Notes under the pieces: generated by a model
Databases searched by the model: none
The model's input: the letters and a program-made list of their open reading frames with translations, nothing else
What the model was told of the DNA's origin: nothing
From: Coriobacteriaceae bacterium AF45-21
GTDB taxonomy: Bacteria; Actinomycetota; Coriobacteriia; Coriobacteriales; Coriobacteriaceae
NCBI GenBank assembly: GCA_027682925.1
Contig: JAQCYU010000002.1
Location: 62,001-126,000 of the forward strand
Direction: 5' to 3'
Length of the DNA stretch: 64,000 nt
Translations under genes and position numbers: made by a program
In this document: positions 9,347-18,234 of the stretch, in pieces
How the letters are laid out: the number at the start of each line of letters is the position of its first letter
Numbering within the stretch: position 1 is the first letter of the stretch

Positions 9347-12159
9347 GTGGCTGAGAACCTAAGCAACCAGTCTGTACCCGAAGCCGCGGCGCGCGTCGCT
9401 GCCGTGGTCAACCGCCTCGTTAACCGAATCGGCTCGAATGCCGAGTCCAGGGAGCGTCTCGCCGAGATCGAGATCCCCGAGGAGCTGCGCGACAATCTGG
9501 CGCTGTTCTTGCGCCTGGAGCGCCGTGTGCTTAGCGAGTATGATCCCGAGATCGCGGACCTGTTCGACAAGATTTTGACAGCCGAGATTGTGGTCAATGC
9601 CGGCAACCCCGGTACCTGCGCTGCCGACGAAGCCGTCGACGAGCAGGGCGTGCCCACCGCCGACGAGCCCACTGCCGTGGCATTTCGTGAGGTCGTCGAT
9701 TTGATCGACAGCCTGCCGCTCGATAAGCAGCAGGTCATTGTCCGCGCCTTTACGAGCTTTTTCCATCTGGCAAACCTGTCGGAGGAGAACTACCGTGTGG
9801 CGCAGCTGCGCGAGCGCGAGGCCGGTGCGTCGACCGATACCGAGGTCGATCCTGCCAACGAGCTTACCGTTGCCTATCACCAGCTGGTGAATGAGCTGGG
9901 TGTCGAGGGTGCCAACGAGCTGCTCGACAAGCTCGAGTTCCACCCTGTCTTTACCGCACATCCCACCGAAGCCCGTCGCAAGGCCGTCGAGGGCAAGATT
10001 CGCCGTATCTCCAACCTGCTGGAGGAGCGTCCGCGTCTGGGCGGCTCCGACCTGGTGGAGAACGAGCGCCATATGCTGCAGGAGATCGACGCCCTGGTGC
10101 GTACGAGCCCCATCGCGCTCAAGAAGCCCACGCCGGTCGAGGAAGCCGATACCATCATCGACATCTTCGATAACACGCTGTTCGACGTTATCCCCGTTAT
10201 CTATCGTCGTTTTGACGATTGGGTGCTGGGCGACAAGGCCGGTACTGTGCCGCCGCTGTGCCCGGCGTTCTTCCATCCCGGCAGCTGGATCGGTTCCGAC
10301 CGCGACGGTAACCCCAACGTCACCGCCAAGGTGAGCCGTGAGGTCGCCGCCAAGTACTTTACGCACATGGTGCTCAAGCTCGAGGACAAGTGCCGCCACA
10401 TCGGCCGCAACCTCACGCTCGAGGCTACCTACAGCAAGCCGTCGGCCGAGCTCATTAACCTGTGGAACCATCAGGTCGAGATGAGCCCTCGGTACACGGC
10501 CCGCGCCGAGCTGATCTCCGAGCACGAGCCGCATCGCGCCGTCATGCTCGTCATGGCCGACCGTCTGAACGCCACCGTGCGCCGTATCACCGACACCATG
10601 TACCACAGCGCCGACGAGTTCCTGGATGACCTGCGCGTCGTCCAGCGTTCGCTGGCCGCCTGCGGTGCCGTCCGTGCCGCCTACGGCCCGGTCCAGACCA
10701 TCATCTGGCAAGTCGAGTCCTTCGGCTTCCATATGGTCGAGATGGAGTTCCGTCAGCACTCCGTGGTGCATGCCCGCGCCCTCAAGGATATCCACGAGAA
10801 CGGTATCCATGGCGACCTGCAGCCCATGACGCGCGAAGTCATCGATACCTTCCGTGCCATCGGCTCCATCCAAAAGCGCTACGGCAAGAAGATGGCGCAC
10901 CGCTACATCATCTCGTTTACCAAGAGCGCCCAGCATGTGGCCGACGTCTTTGAGCTTGCCCACCTGTCCTTCGCACACGAGGAAGATGTCCCCGAGCTCG
11001 ACGTGATCCCGCTGTTCGAGCAGCTCGAGGACCTTGAGGGCTGCGTCGACGTGCTCGACCAGATGCTTACGCTGCCCGTGGTGCAAAAGCGCCTTGCCCA
11101 GACCAACCGCCGCATGGAGGTCATGCTGGGCTATTCCGACTCCTCCAAGGACGCCGGTCCTACCACGGCCATGCTCGCGCTGCACTCCGCGCAGGAGCGC
11201 ATCGCCAAGTGGGCCGAGAAGAACGATATCGACCTGGTGCTCATGCACGGTCGCGGCGGTGCCGTGGGCCGTGGCGGCGGCCCGGCCAACAAGGCCGTGC
11301 TGGCGCAGCCAAGGGCTCGGTCAACTGTTTCTTTAAGCTCACCGAGCAGGGCGAGGTCATCTTTGCCCGTTACGGCAACCGCACGCTGGCCCAGCGCCAT
11401 GTTGAGTCCGTTGCCGCCGCAACGCTTTTGCAGTCGGCCCCGAGTGTCGAGAAGACCAACACCGAGACCACGCAGAAGTTCTGGGATATGGCCGAGAAGC
11501 TTAACGCCGCAAGCCATGAGCGCTATCTGGACCTGCTGAACACCGAGGACTTTACACCGTGGTTCTCGACCGTGACGCCGCTGACCGAGGTCGGTCTGCT
11601 GCCGATCGGCTCGCGTCCCGCCAAGCGCGGCCTGGGCGCCAAGTCGCTCGACGACCTGCGTACCATTCCGTGGATCTTCAGCTGGAGCCAGGCGCGCATC
11701 AATCTGGCCGCTTGGTACGGCCTGGGTACTGCCTGCGAGCAGCTTGGCGACCTTGATCAGCTCAAGGCTGCCTACCAGGAGTGGCCGTTCTTCCGCACCT
11801 TTATCGACAACATCGAGATGTCGATCGCTAAGACCGACCAGCGCATTGCCAAGATGTATCTGCACCTGGGCGATCGCCAGGATCTGTCCGAGAAGGTCTT
11901 CACCGAGATGCAGCTCACCCGTAAGTGGGTCCTTGCCATCGTCGGTGACGAGTGGCCGCTACAGCGCCGCCGCGTGCTTGGCTGCGCTGTCCGCGTGCGC
12001 AACCCCTACGTCGACGCCCTGTCCATCGCCCAGGTCCGCGCCCTTCGCGAGGTGCGTATGAACCAGGACGAGATGGCCGAGGAGAAGAAGGCCGAGTACA
12101 TGAGCCTGATTCTTTCGACTGTGACCGGCGTCTCGGCAGGATTGCAGAACACGGGGTAA
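9347..12159 (+). CDS. ppc: Phosphoenolpyruvate carboxylase (frameshifted)
   Basis: This enzyme adds bicarbonate to phosphoenolpyruvate to form oxaloacetate, feeding the reductive branch to succinate and aspartate. The repaired protein is about 937 residues, normal for bacterial PEPC. Landmarks are VFTAHPTEARRK with the catalytic His, GSDRDGNPNVTA, VMLGYSDSSKDAGPTTA and LMHGRGGAVGRGGGP. Frame one runs to about 11309 and the rest follows in the next frame (AKGSVNCFFKLTEQGEVIFARYGN); one missing G in CAGGCC explains it. GTG 9347 is chosen because GGGAGG sits just before it; the ATG at 9335 has its AAGGAGG only 1 nt away. A TATAAT box at 9297 suits a local promoter. Confidence 0.9.
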
Positions 12160-12180
12160 TCGATAGCCCTGTAGTCGTCC

Positions 12181-12307
12181 GGGCCCGCCATCAGCTTACT
12201 TTTAGGCACGTCCTCGGACATGCAAGAAGCCCTCGCTGCGCACTTCGTGCGGCGAGGGCTTCTTGCGTCCTGCGGAGTGTGCCTAAAAGTAAGCTGATGG
12301 CGGGCCC
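12181..12307. repeat. Giant palindromic element, copy A
   Basis: A 127-bp element after ppc. Outer arms of 29 bp (12181-12209 and 12279-12307) pair perfectly. Inside, a second 14-bp stem with arms around CAAGAAGCCCTCGC encloses a small GCAC-TTC-GTGC hairpin. Between the two stems are CGTCCTCGGACATG on the left and CGTCCTGCGGA on the right, each able to form its own mini-hairpin. It matches copy B at 14704 in plan and core but not in arm sequence. It occupies part of the 464-bp gap between ppc and larA. Confidence 0.85.
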
Positions 12308-12350
12308 TACGATGTCCGGTCTTCGGTGGATTACTGGCTGGAGAGAGCTG

Positions 12351-12455
12351 GCGCGCTTCGCGCGTTTTGGATTGGGCCTGTCCCGGCGGCGCGTTTGGCG
12401 CTTCGCGCCTCGCGTCTTATCGATCGGGATTGATATGCATTTGGCGCTTCGCGCC
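12351..12455. repeat. Short GGCGCTTCGCGCC palindrome cluster
   Basis: Two exact copies of the self-complementary 13-mer GGCGCTTCGCGCC (12397-12409 and 12443-12455) and a variant at 12351-12364 lie between the giant palindrome and larA. The copies can each form a small stem. No coding frame of note is present here. Confidence 0.5.
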
Positions 12456-12467
12456 TTACGACTGTAG

Positions 12468-12501
12468 CGGCCGCGGTTCCTTTTGGGATTGCGGCCGTTT
12501 T
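12468..12501 (+). terminator. Terminator-like hairpin upstream of larA
   Basis: A 7-bp CGGCCGC/GCGGCCG stem with a 16-nt loop is followed by TTTTG. It would stop read-through from ppc toward larA. Confidence 0.5.
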
Positions 12502-12623
12502 GTTGTGGGTCAAATATGAACGTTGTGTTAATGAGTCGGTGGACGGTGGTGTTTTTCGGCGAGCGGCGTATCCTCTCAACGGTTTAACTAGTGTGTTAGA
12601 TGAAAGGAAGAGGGCGCTCGTCA

Positions 12624-13901
12624 TTGTTTGAATGTGAACTGCCGTTTGACCACAAGACGTTGCATCTGGAACTCGAGGATAAGAACTTCGCGGGTGTGAT
12701 GGAAGGTCATCAAAACGAGTTTAAGACCACGAAATCGCAGGAAGAGCTGGTGGAGGAGTCGCTTTCCAACCCTTACGGCTCGCCTTCGCTCGAGGAGCTT
12801 TGTGCTGGCAAGAAGGATATTGTCATCATTAGCTCAGATCATACGCGTCCCGTTCCCTCGCGTGTGACGATGCCTATTCTGCTGCATCACATCCACTCCG
12901 CTGCGCCTGAGGCGCGCGTTCGCATTCTGGTTGCTACGGGTATGCATCGTCCGTCGACGCACGAGGAGCTCGTCAACAAGTACGGCGAGGAGATCGTTGC
13001 CAACGAAGAAATCGTTATGCACGTCGCGACTGACGACAGCATGATGAAAAAGATCGGCACCCTGCCTTCTGGTGGCGAGTGCATCATCAACAAGATTGCG
13101 GCCGATTGCGATCTGCTGCTTGCCGAGGGCTTTATTGAGCCGCACTTCTTTGCCGGTTTCTCTGGTAGCCGCAAGTCCGTCCTGCCTGGCATCGCCAGCT
13201 ACAAGACCATCATGTACAACCACAACGGTCAGTTTGTGAACGATTCCCACTCGCGTGCCGGCAACCTGTGCCACAACCACGTGAGCGAGGACATGTTTGC
13301 CGCCGCCGAGATGGCTCACCTTGCCTTTGTGCTCAACGTGGTGCTCAACGGCAAGCACGAGGTCATTGGCTCCTTTGCCGGCGACATCCACAAGGCGCAC
13401 GAGGCTGGCTGCGAGTTCGTGAAGAGCCTTGCCGGCGTTGAGCCCGTCGAGTGCGAGATCGCCATTACCACTAACGGCGGCTACCCCCTCGATCAGAACA
13501 TCTATCAGGCTGTGAAGGGCATGTGCGCTGCCGAGGCCACGCTTCCCGAGGGCGGTGTGATCATCGACGTCGCCGGTTGTGCCGACGGTCACGGCGGCGA
13601 GGGCTTCTATCACAACATCGCCGACAACGATCCGGCAGAGTTTGAGCGCGCCTGCATCGATCGTCCTAAGGACGAGACCCTGCCCGATCAGTGGACGAGC
13701 CAGATCTTTGCCCGCATCCTGGCGCATCACCCTGTGATCATGGTCACCGACCTGTGCGATCACCAGATGCTCAAGGATATGCACATGACGCCGGTCAACA
13801 CTATCGAGGAAGCGCTCAAGCTCGCCTTTGAGATGAAGGGTGCCGATGCCAAGGTCGCCGTCATCCCCGATGGCCTGGGTGTTGTTGTCGCACAGCACTA
13901 G
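12624..13901 (+). CDS. larA: LarA-type nickel-dependent lactate racemase
   Basis: LarA interconverts D- and L-lactate (or a related 2-hydroxy acid) using a nickel-pincer nucleotide attached to a lysine. Taking TTG 12624 as start, the catalytic residues fall at His108 (ATGMHRPS), His174 (EPHFF), Lys184 (GFSGSRKSV) and His200 (MYNH), the same numbering as the Lactiplantibacillus plantarum enzyme; this and the AGGAAGAGGG site favour TTG over ATG 12600. The protein is 425 residues. The LarD-like channel gene lies 49 bp downstream, and larB and larC, which make the cofactor, lie nearby on the other strand. The exact substrate of LarA homologues varies, so a different 2-hydroxy acid is possible. 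Confidence 0.88.
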   Translation: MFECELPFDHKTLHLELEDKNFAGVMEGHQNEFKTTKSQEELVEESLSNPYGSPSLEELCAGKKDIVIISSDHTRPVPSRVTMPILLHHIHSAAPEARVRILVATGMHRPSTHEELVNKYGEEIVANEEIVMHVATDDSMMKKIGTLPSGGECIINKIAADCDLLLAEGFIEPHFFAGFSGSRKSVLPGIASYKTIMYNHNGQFVNDSHSRAGNLCHNHVSEDMFAAAEMAHLAFVLNVVLNGKHEVIGSFAGDIHKAHEAGCEFVKSLAGVEPVECEIAITTNGGYPLDQNIYQAVKGMCAAEATLPEGGVIIDVAGCADGHGGEGFYHNIADNDPAEFERACIDRPKDETLPDQWTSQIFARILAHHPVIMVTDLCDHQMLKDMHMTPVNTIEEALKLAFEMKGADAKVAVIPDGLGVVVAQH

Positions 13902-13950
13902 TGCGCGGCTTAAACGAATCGTTTATAACCGACAAGAAAGATAAGGTTTT

Positions 13951-14681
13951 ATGCTTACCAAACTCCTCTGCGAATTCGGCGCAACGGCCCTCATGATCGT
14001 CTTTGGCGTGGGCGTTCACTGCGATACCGTGCTCAAGGGCACCAAGTATCAGGGCTCCGGCCATATGTTTGCCATCACCACCTGGTCCTTTGGCATCTCG
14101 GTCTGCCTGTTTGTCTTTGGTGGCGCTGTGTGCATGAACCCCGCATGGTGCTTGCCCAGTGCATCGTCGGCCTGGTGCCGTGGGGCAACTGCATCCCCTT
14201 CATGCTTGCCGATATGCTCGGCGGCTTTGTGGGTGCCGTGATCGCTTGGTTTATGTATGCCGATGAGTTCAAGGCTTCCGAGGGCGTCGTCGACCCCATT
14301 GCCCAGCGCAACATCTTCTCGACCAACCCCACCACCGAGGGCACGAACTATGCTCGTAACTTCTTCTGCGAGGCTATCTGCACCTTCGTGTTCATCAGCG
14401 CCATCCTTGCTGCCGCTAGCCGCGCCGGCGAGAACGTTCTGATGCTCGCAATCTGCGTCGGCCTGATCGTTTGGGCTGTCGGCATGGGCATGGGCGGCAT
14501 CACCGGCTTCGCCATGAACCAGGCTCGTGACCTTGGTCCTCGCATGGCCTATCAGGTGCTGCCGATTAAGAACAAGGCCGATAACAACTGGAAGTACGGC
14601 CTGCTTGTTCCTGGCATCGCGCCGTTTGTCGGTGCTATTGTGGCCGCGCTGTTTGTGCATGGCTTCTTGGGCATGTTCTAG
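13951..14681 (+). CDS. LarD-like aquaglyceroporin (frameshifted)
   Basis: A six-helix MIP-family channel of about 243 residues when repaired. The first pore motif reads NPA (VCMNPA-MVLAQ) and the second reads NQARD in FAMNQARDLGPR, where NPARD is usual. Position beside larA matches LarD, the aquaglyceroporin that moves lactic acid in lactobacilli, so lactate passage is the best inference. The frame shifts at about 14142 inside the first NPA loop; one C missing from GCCATG restores it. AAGG precedes the ATG weakly. Confidence 0.8.
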
Positions 14682-14703
14682 TTCAAGGCTACATAGTTGT
14701 CCG

Positions 14704-14826
14704 CTGGCCGCATGGGGTAACTTCCCAGCGCGTCCTCGGACATGCAAAAAGGCTCGCTGCGCACTTCGTGCGGCGAGCCTTTTTGCGTCCTGCGGAATGC
14801 GCTGGGAAGTTACCCCATGCGGCCAG
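14704..14826. repeat. Giant palindromic element, copy B
   Basis: A 123-bp element after the LarD-like gene. Outer arms of 28 bp (14704-14731 and 14799-14826) are perfect complements yet unrelated in sequence to those of copy A. The core repeats CGTCCTCGGACATGCA, an inner stem (here AAAAAGGCTCGC with GCGAGCCTTTTT), the GCGCACTTCGTGCG tip and TGCGTCCTGCGGA. The inner stem differs from copy A by paired changes on both sides. It fills most of the gap between the convergent channel and TetR genes. Confidence 0.85.
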
Positions 14827-14982
14827 CTGCGGGATCTTAGTCGCGTTGGAACAAGCAACCCAACATATATATCTGAATTTGGATGGGAGGGGCTTATTGC
14901 TGATAGGGGCGTTGGGCTGATGTTGGCGCTTTGGGATGGGTTGTGCTTTTGGTTGGGCGGGGCATTGGGATGAGGGTTCTGT

Positions 14983-15520
14983 CTAGCCGAAGAGGGGCTT
15001 GATGGCTGATAGGTAGTCTTTGGCTACGTCCTCTTTTGGGGCTTCGAAGTTGTGCCAGGCCCACCATTGGACCATTCCTACGAGCTTGAGGCTATGTGGT
15101 GTAGTAGGAGCTTCGGTCCATGGTGGCGGCGGGGCCGTTTGGGTCGGTGGGGACGGTTTCGGCTGCTCGTGACATGATGGTCTTGCGTAAGCAGTCGGCG
15201 AAGACGCGTGAGCCGGCGCCGGCTACGAGGGCTCGGACGCCCTGGCGGCGCTCCCAGAGGTTGTTGAGGATATGTTCGACCTGTACGAGTGGGTCATCGA
15301 GGGGTGTACCGTCATCGTCGAGGGCATGGGTGCAGATATCGCGCACCAGCTCAGCGAGCAGGTCGTCTTTGCTCTTAAAGAGGCCGTAGAATGTCGCGCG
15401 GCCTACGTGAGCGCGCGCGATGATGTCGCCGACGGTGATCTTGCTGTAGTCCTCCTCGCGCAGGAGCTCGGAGAATGCTGCAACGATGGCGGCGCGGCTT
15501 TTTGCCTTGCGGGCATCCAT
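14983..15520 (-). CDS. TetR-family transcriptional regulator (two frameshifts)
   Basis: The first 50 residues form a TetR DNA-binding domain (MDARKAKSRAAIVAAFSELL ... VGRATFYGLFKSKDDLLAEL). The frame stops at 15092, giving only 142 residues. Two shifts close together repair it: RS(F)LLHHIASS, then (F)VGMVQWWAWHNFEAPKEDVA, ending with AIKPLFG at 14983. Each needs one T restored to AGCTTC. The repaired protein is about 179 residues, normal for the family. It starts 2 bp after larC ends, so it is the last gene of the larBC operon and probably controls the lar genes. Confidence 0.75.
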
Positions 15521-15522
15521 GG

Positions 15523-16433
15523 CTATGCGTCCGCGTGAACGAGCAGGCAGCGGAGCGTGCCAGAGCAGCCCTCGTAAGGGCGCTTGCCGGCGCCGTAGCC
15601 GACGGCCTCGATGCGGTAACGGACCGGAAGGTGCTCGGACGTGCGTAGCGCGGCGACGATGGCGGCGCCCGTGGGCGTCACGAGCTCGCCGGTGACCGGT
15701 GCCGGCGCGAGAGCGATATTGCCTGCCTGGCACAGGTTGACGACAGCGGGGACGGGAATGGGCATGTGGCCGTGGGCGCAACGAATGGTACCGTGGCCCT
15801 CGGAGAGCGATTCGACCACAACATCCTCAACGCCCAGGTCGTCGAGGCAGATGGCGACAGAGCAGACATCGACGATGGAGTCGATGGCGCCCACCTCGTG
15901 GAACATGACGGTCTCGGGCGTTTTGCCGTGGGCCTTGGCCTCGGCGGCAGCGAGCGCGGTGAAGATGGCGAGGGCGCGACGTTTTGCTCCGTCGCTCAGC
16001 TGCGAGCCGTCGATGATGGCGGTGACGTCTGCCAAAGAGCGGTGGTGATGGTGGTGGGCGTGATGGTGACCCTCGTGGCCATGACCGTGGCCTCATGGTC
16101 ATGCTCGTGGCAGTGCTCGTGTTCGTGCTCGCCATGATCATGATGGTGGTGCTCGTGCATATGTTCGGCAGCCGCTTCGTTGCCGTAGAGCCAAGCCATA
16201 TCGTGGTCGTGGTTCTCGAGCTCCTCTGCCAGCTGAACGTCAAAGTCGCAGGCGTCGATGCCATGCTTGTTTACGCGTGAAACGGCAATCTCAAAGCCGT
16301 CGACCGGCAGCGTGGCGAGTTGTTCGCGCAGGTGCTCCCCGCTGGCGCCCAGGTCGAGCAGGGCCGCGACGGTCATGTCGCCGCTGATGCCCGAGGTGCC
16401 GTCGATGATAAGCGTGCGCTGATGATTTGACAT
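15523..16433 (-). CDS. larC: LarC nickel-insertion protein, LarC1 region (frameshifted)
   Basis: LarC inserts nickel into the pincer cofactor of LarA. The N-terminus IIDGTSGISGDMTVAALLDLG is diagnostic, and a His-rich stretch (HMHEHHHHDHGEHEHEHCHEHDHE and beyond) fits metal handling. The frame breaks within this stretch near 16092; one C restored to GCCC rejoins it to HGHEGHHHAHHHHHRSLADV and the conserved FHEVGAIDSIVDV. The repaired protein is about 303 residues and ends after GYGAGKRPYEGCSGTL. The C-terminal LarC2 half, which binds CTP in the lactobacillus protein, is not encoded here; TetR follows directly. Confidence 0.8.
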
Positions 16434-16443
16434 GGAATGCTCC

Positions 16444-17226
16444 TTAACGGGCGCAGGGTGTGCCGGCGCTCAGATGATTGATAAGACTTGCCTGGTAGGC
16501 GGCACCAAAGCCGTTGTCGATATTGACGACCGAAACGCCGCTGGCACAGGAGTTGAGCATGGCGAGCAGCGCGGCTACGCCGCCAAAACTTGCGCCGTAG
16601 CCCACGCTGGTGGGAACGGCGATGACCGGACAGCTCACCAGGCCGCCGATAACGCTCGCAAGGGCGCCCTCCATGCCGGCGATGGTGATGACCACCTGCG
16701 CCCGGGCAAGTTCCTCGGCGTGCGCGAGCAGTCGGTGCAGGCCAGCGACACCCACGTCGTAGAGGCGATTGACCTCGTTGCCGTAGAACTCGGCCGTCAA
16801 CGCGGCTTCCTCGGCGACGGGCAGGTCGCTCGTGCCGGCGCAGGCGACGACGATGCGTCCGTTGCCGGTAGGGGAGGGCTTGCCGCCCACGAGGGCGAGC
16901 TGGGCGTCCGGGACATATCCCAGGTCGATGTCGTTGCCGAGAAGCTCAGCGGTGCGGGCTGCCTTTTCGGCATCCAAGCGTGTGACCAGGATGCGCTCCT
17001 GGCCGGCAACGAGTAATGCTTTGATAATGGCGGCAATTTGCTCGGCGGTTTTACCGGCACCGTAGACAACCTCGCCGGCCCCCTGGCGTACCCCGCGCGA
17101 AAGATCGAGTTGCGCAAAGCCCAGATCGGCGGTCGGCGCTGTCTGGATGCGCGTGAGGGCGGCGGCCGGGCTGACTGCTCCGCCGGCAACGTCGCTCAGC
17201 AATTGCTCAAGATCTCGCTTATCCAT
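16444..17226 (-). CDS. larB: LarB, pyridinium-3,5-biscarboxylate mononucleotide synthase
   Basis: LarB carboxylates nicotinate adenine dinucleotide and releases AMP in the first step of nickel-pincer cofactor synthesis. The protein has 260 residues and a PurE-like C-terminal half with [20 protein letters not shown] and [18 protein letters not shown]. The ATG at 17226 follows AAGGGA; an upstream ATG lacks a site. It is 10 bp ahead of larC, so larB-larC-tetR form one operon pointing away from serB. Confidence 0.92.
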   Translation of the reverse strand: MDKRDLEQLLSDVAGGAVSPAAALTRIQTAPTADLGFAQLDLSRGVRQGAGEVVYGAGKTAEQIAAIIKALLVAGQERILVTRLDAEKAARTAELLGNDIDLGYVPDAQLALVGGKPSPTGNGRIVVACAGTSDLPVAEEAALTAEFYGNEVNRLYDVGVAGLHRLLAHAEELARAQVVITIAGMEGALASVIGGLVSCPVIAVPTSVGYGASFGGVAALLAMLNSCASGVSVVNIDNGFGAAYQASLINHLSAGTPCAR

Positions 17227-17268
17227 ATATGTTCCCTTCGACGGCGCAAAGTCTAGCACTCAAAAGGG

Positions 17269-17304
17269 AGTTTCCGAACATTAGAACAAAATTGTTCGGA
17301 AACT
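17269..17304. promoter_or_regulatory. Inverted repeat between serB and larB
   Basis: Perfect 12-bp arms (AGTTTCCGAACA and TGTTCGGAAACT) separated by 12 nt lie between the end of serB and the larB start. On the minus strand it is followed by CCCTTTT, so it may end serB transcription; it could also be an operator of the lar operon. Confidence 0.5.
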
Positions 17305-17342
17305 AGACATAGAGGATTTAATTCTGTTGTTAGATGGATTGG

Positions 17343-17978
17343 CTAGTCGCGCAGGATGATGTCCATGGCGAGCATCAGATTGCGCTCGTCGATGGCAAAC
17401 GGGGCGGCCTCGCGCGTCTTGGGCTTGGCACAAAACGCGATGCCCGTGCCCGCGGCCTGAATCATGGGGATGTCGTTGGCACCGTCGCCGATCGCGACGG
17501 TGTGGGCCATACCGACGCCGCACTCAACGGCCCAGTCCAGCAGCTGGATGAGCTTGGACTCCTTGGTCACAATGTCGGCAGCCAACTTACCGGTGAGCTT
17601 GCCGTCCACGACCTCCAGACGATTGGCCAGGCAGAAGTCGATACCCGCGGCAGCCACGATCTTGTCAGCGACCTCGTGGAAACCGCCGCTCACCACGCCG
17701 ACCTTCCAGCCCTTGCTGTGCGCCGAGCGCACAAGCTCCAACGCGCCGGGGGTAAATGTCACGCGCTCAAAGGTGCGCTCGAACACGCTCTCGTCCAGGC
17801 CGGCGAGCAGCCCCACGCGCTCCTCGAGCGCCTGCTTAAAGTCGAGCTCGCCGCGCATGGCGCGTTCGGTGATCTGTGCCACCTGCTCGCCCACGCCGGC
17901 CTCTTCGCCCAACAGGTCGATGACCTCCTGGTTGATGAGCGTGGAGTCGATATCCATAACGATGAGGCGTGCAGTCAT
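17343..17978 (-). CDS. serB: Phosphoserine phosphatase
   Basis: A HAD-superfamily phosphatase of 211 residues that makes serine from phosphoserine. HAD motif I is DIDSTLI with the nucleophilic Asp, motif II lies in VVSGGFHEVADK, and motif III in GDGANDIPMI. The ATG at 17978 has GGAAAGG upstream, while the longer frame to 18023 has none. It diverges from aspS. Confidence 0.92.
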   Translation of the reverse strand: MTARLIVMDIDSTLINQEVIDLLGEEAGVGEQVAQITERAMRGELDFKQALEERVGLLAGLDESVFERTFERVTFTPGALELVRSAHSKGWKVGVVSGGFHEVADKIVAAAGIDFCLANRLEVVDGKLTGKLAADIVTKESKLIQLLDWAVECGVGMAHTVAIGDGANDIPMIQAAGTGIAFCAKPKTREAAPFAIDERNLMLAMDIILRD

Positions 17979-18234
17979 GGCGGGCCTTTCCGAGTGCTGT
18001 TTTATTGGGGCATATTGTCGCACGTGACGAGCGCGGGCGGGTGCCGCGGCGCGTCAATTGTTTCGTCTCCGTCAAGTCTTTGGGCAGGAGCCACTTTTTC
18101 GCGGCACATCGACGCGAGTGCGATAAGATAGAACGCCATGTCTGGCTGCGCGGTTTACGCAGGCTGGGCAAATCTGTACGACGCCGCCCGGAACGACACG
18201 GGGCGGCACAGATCCATAAAGGAGGATCACTGGT

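Noticed and set aside
15523-16433. Programmed ribosomal frameshift in larC, as known from Lactiplantibacillus
   Set aside because: There the shift joins LarC1 to LarC2. Here it lies inside the His-rich part of LarC1 and has the same -1, lost-base signature as 20 other breaks in unrelated genes.
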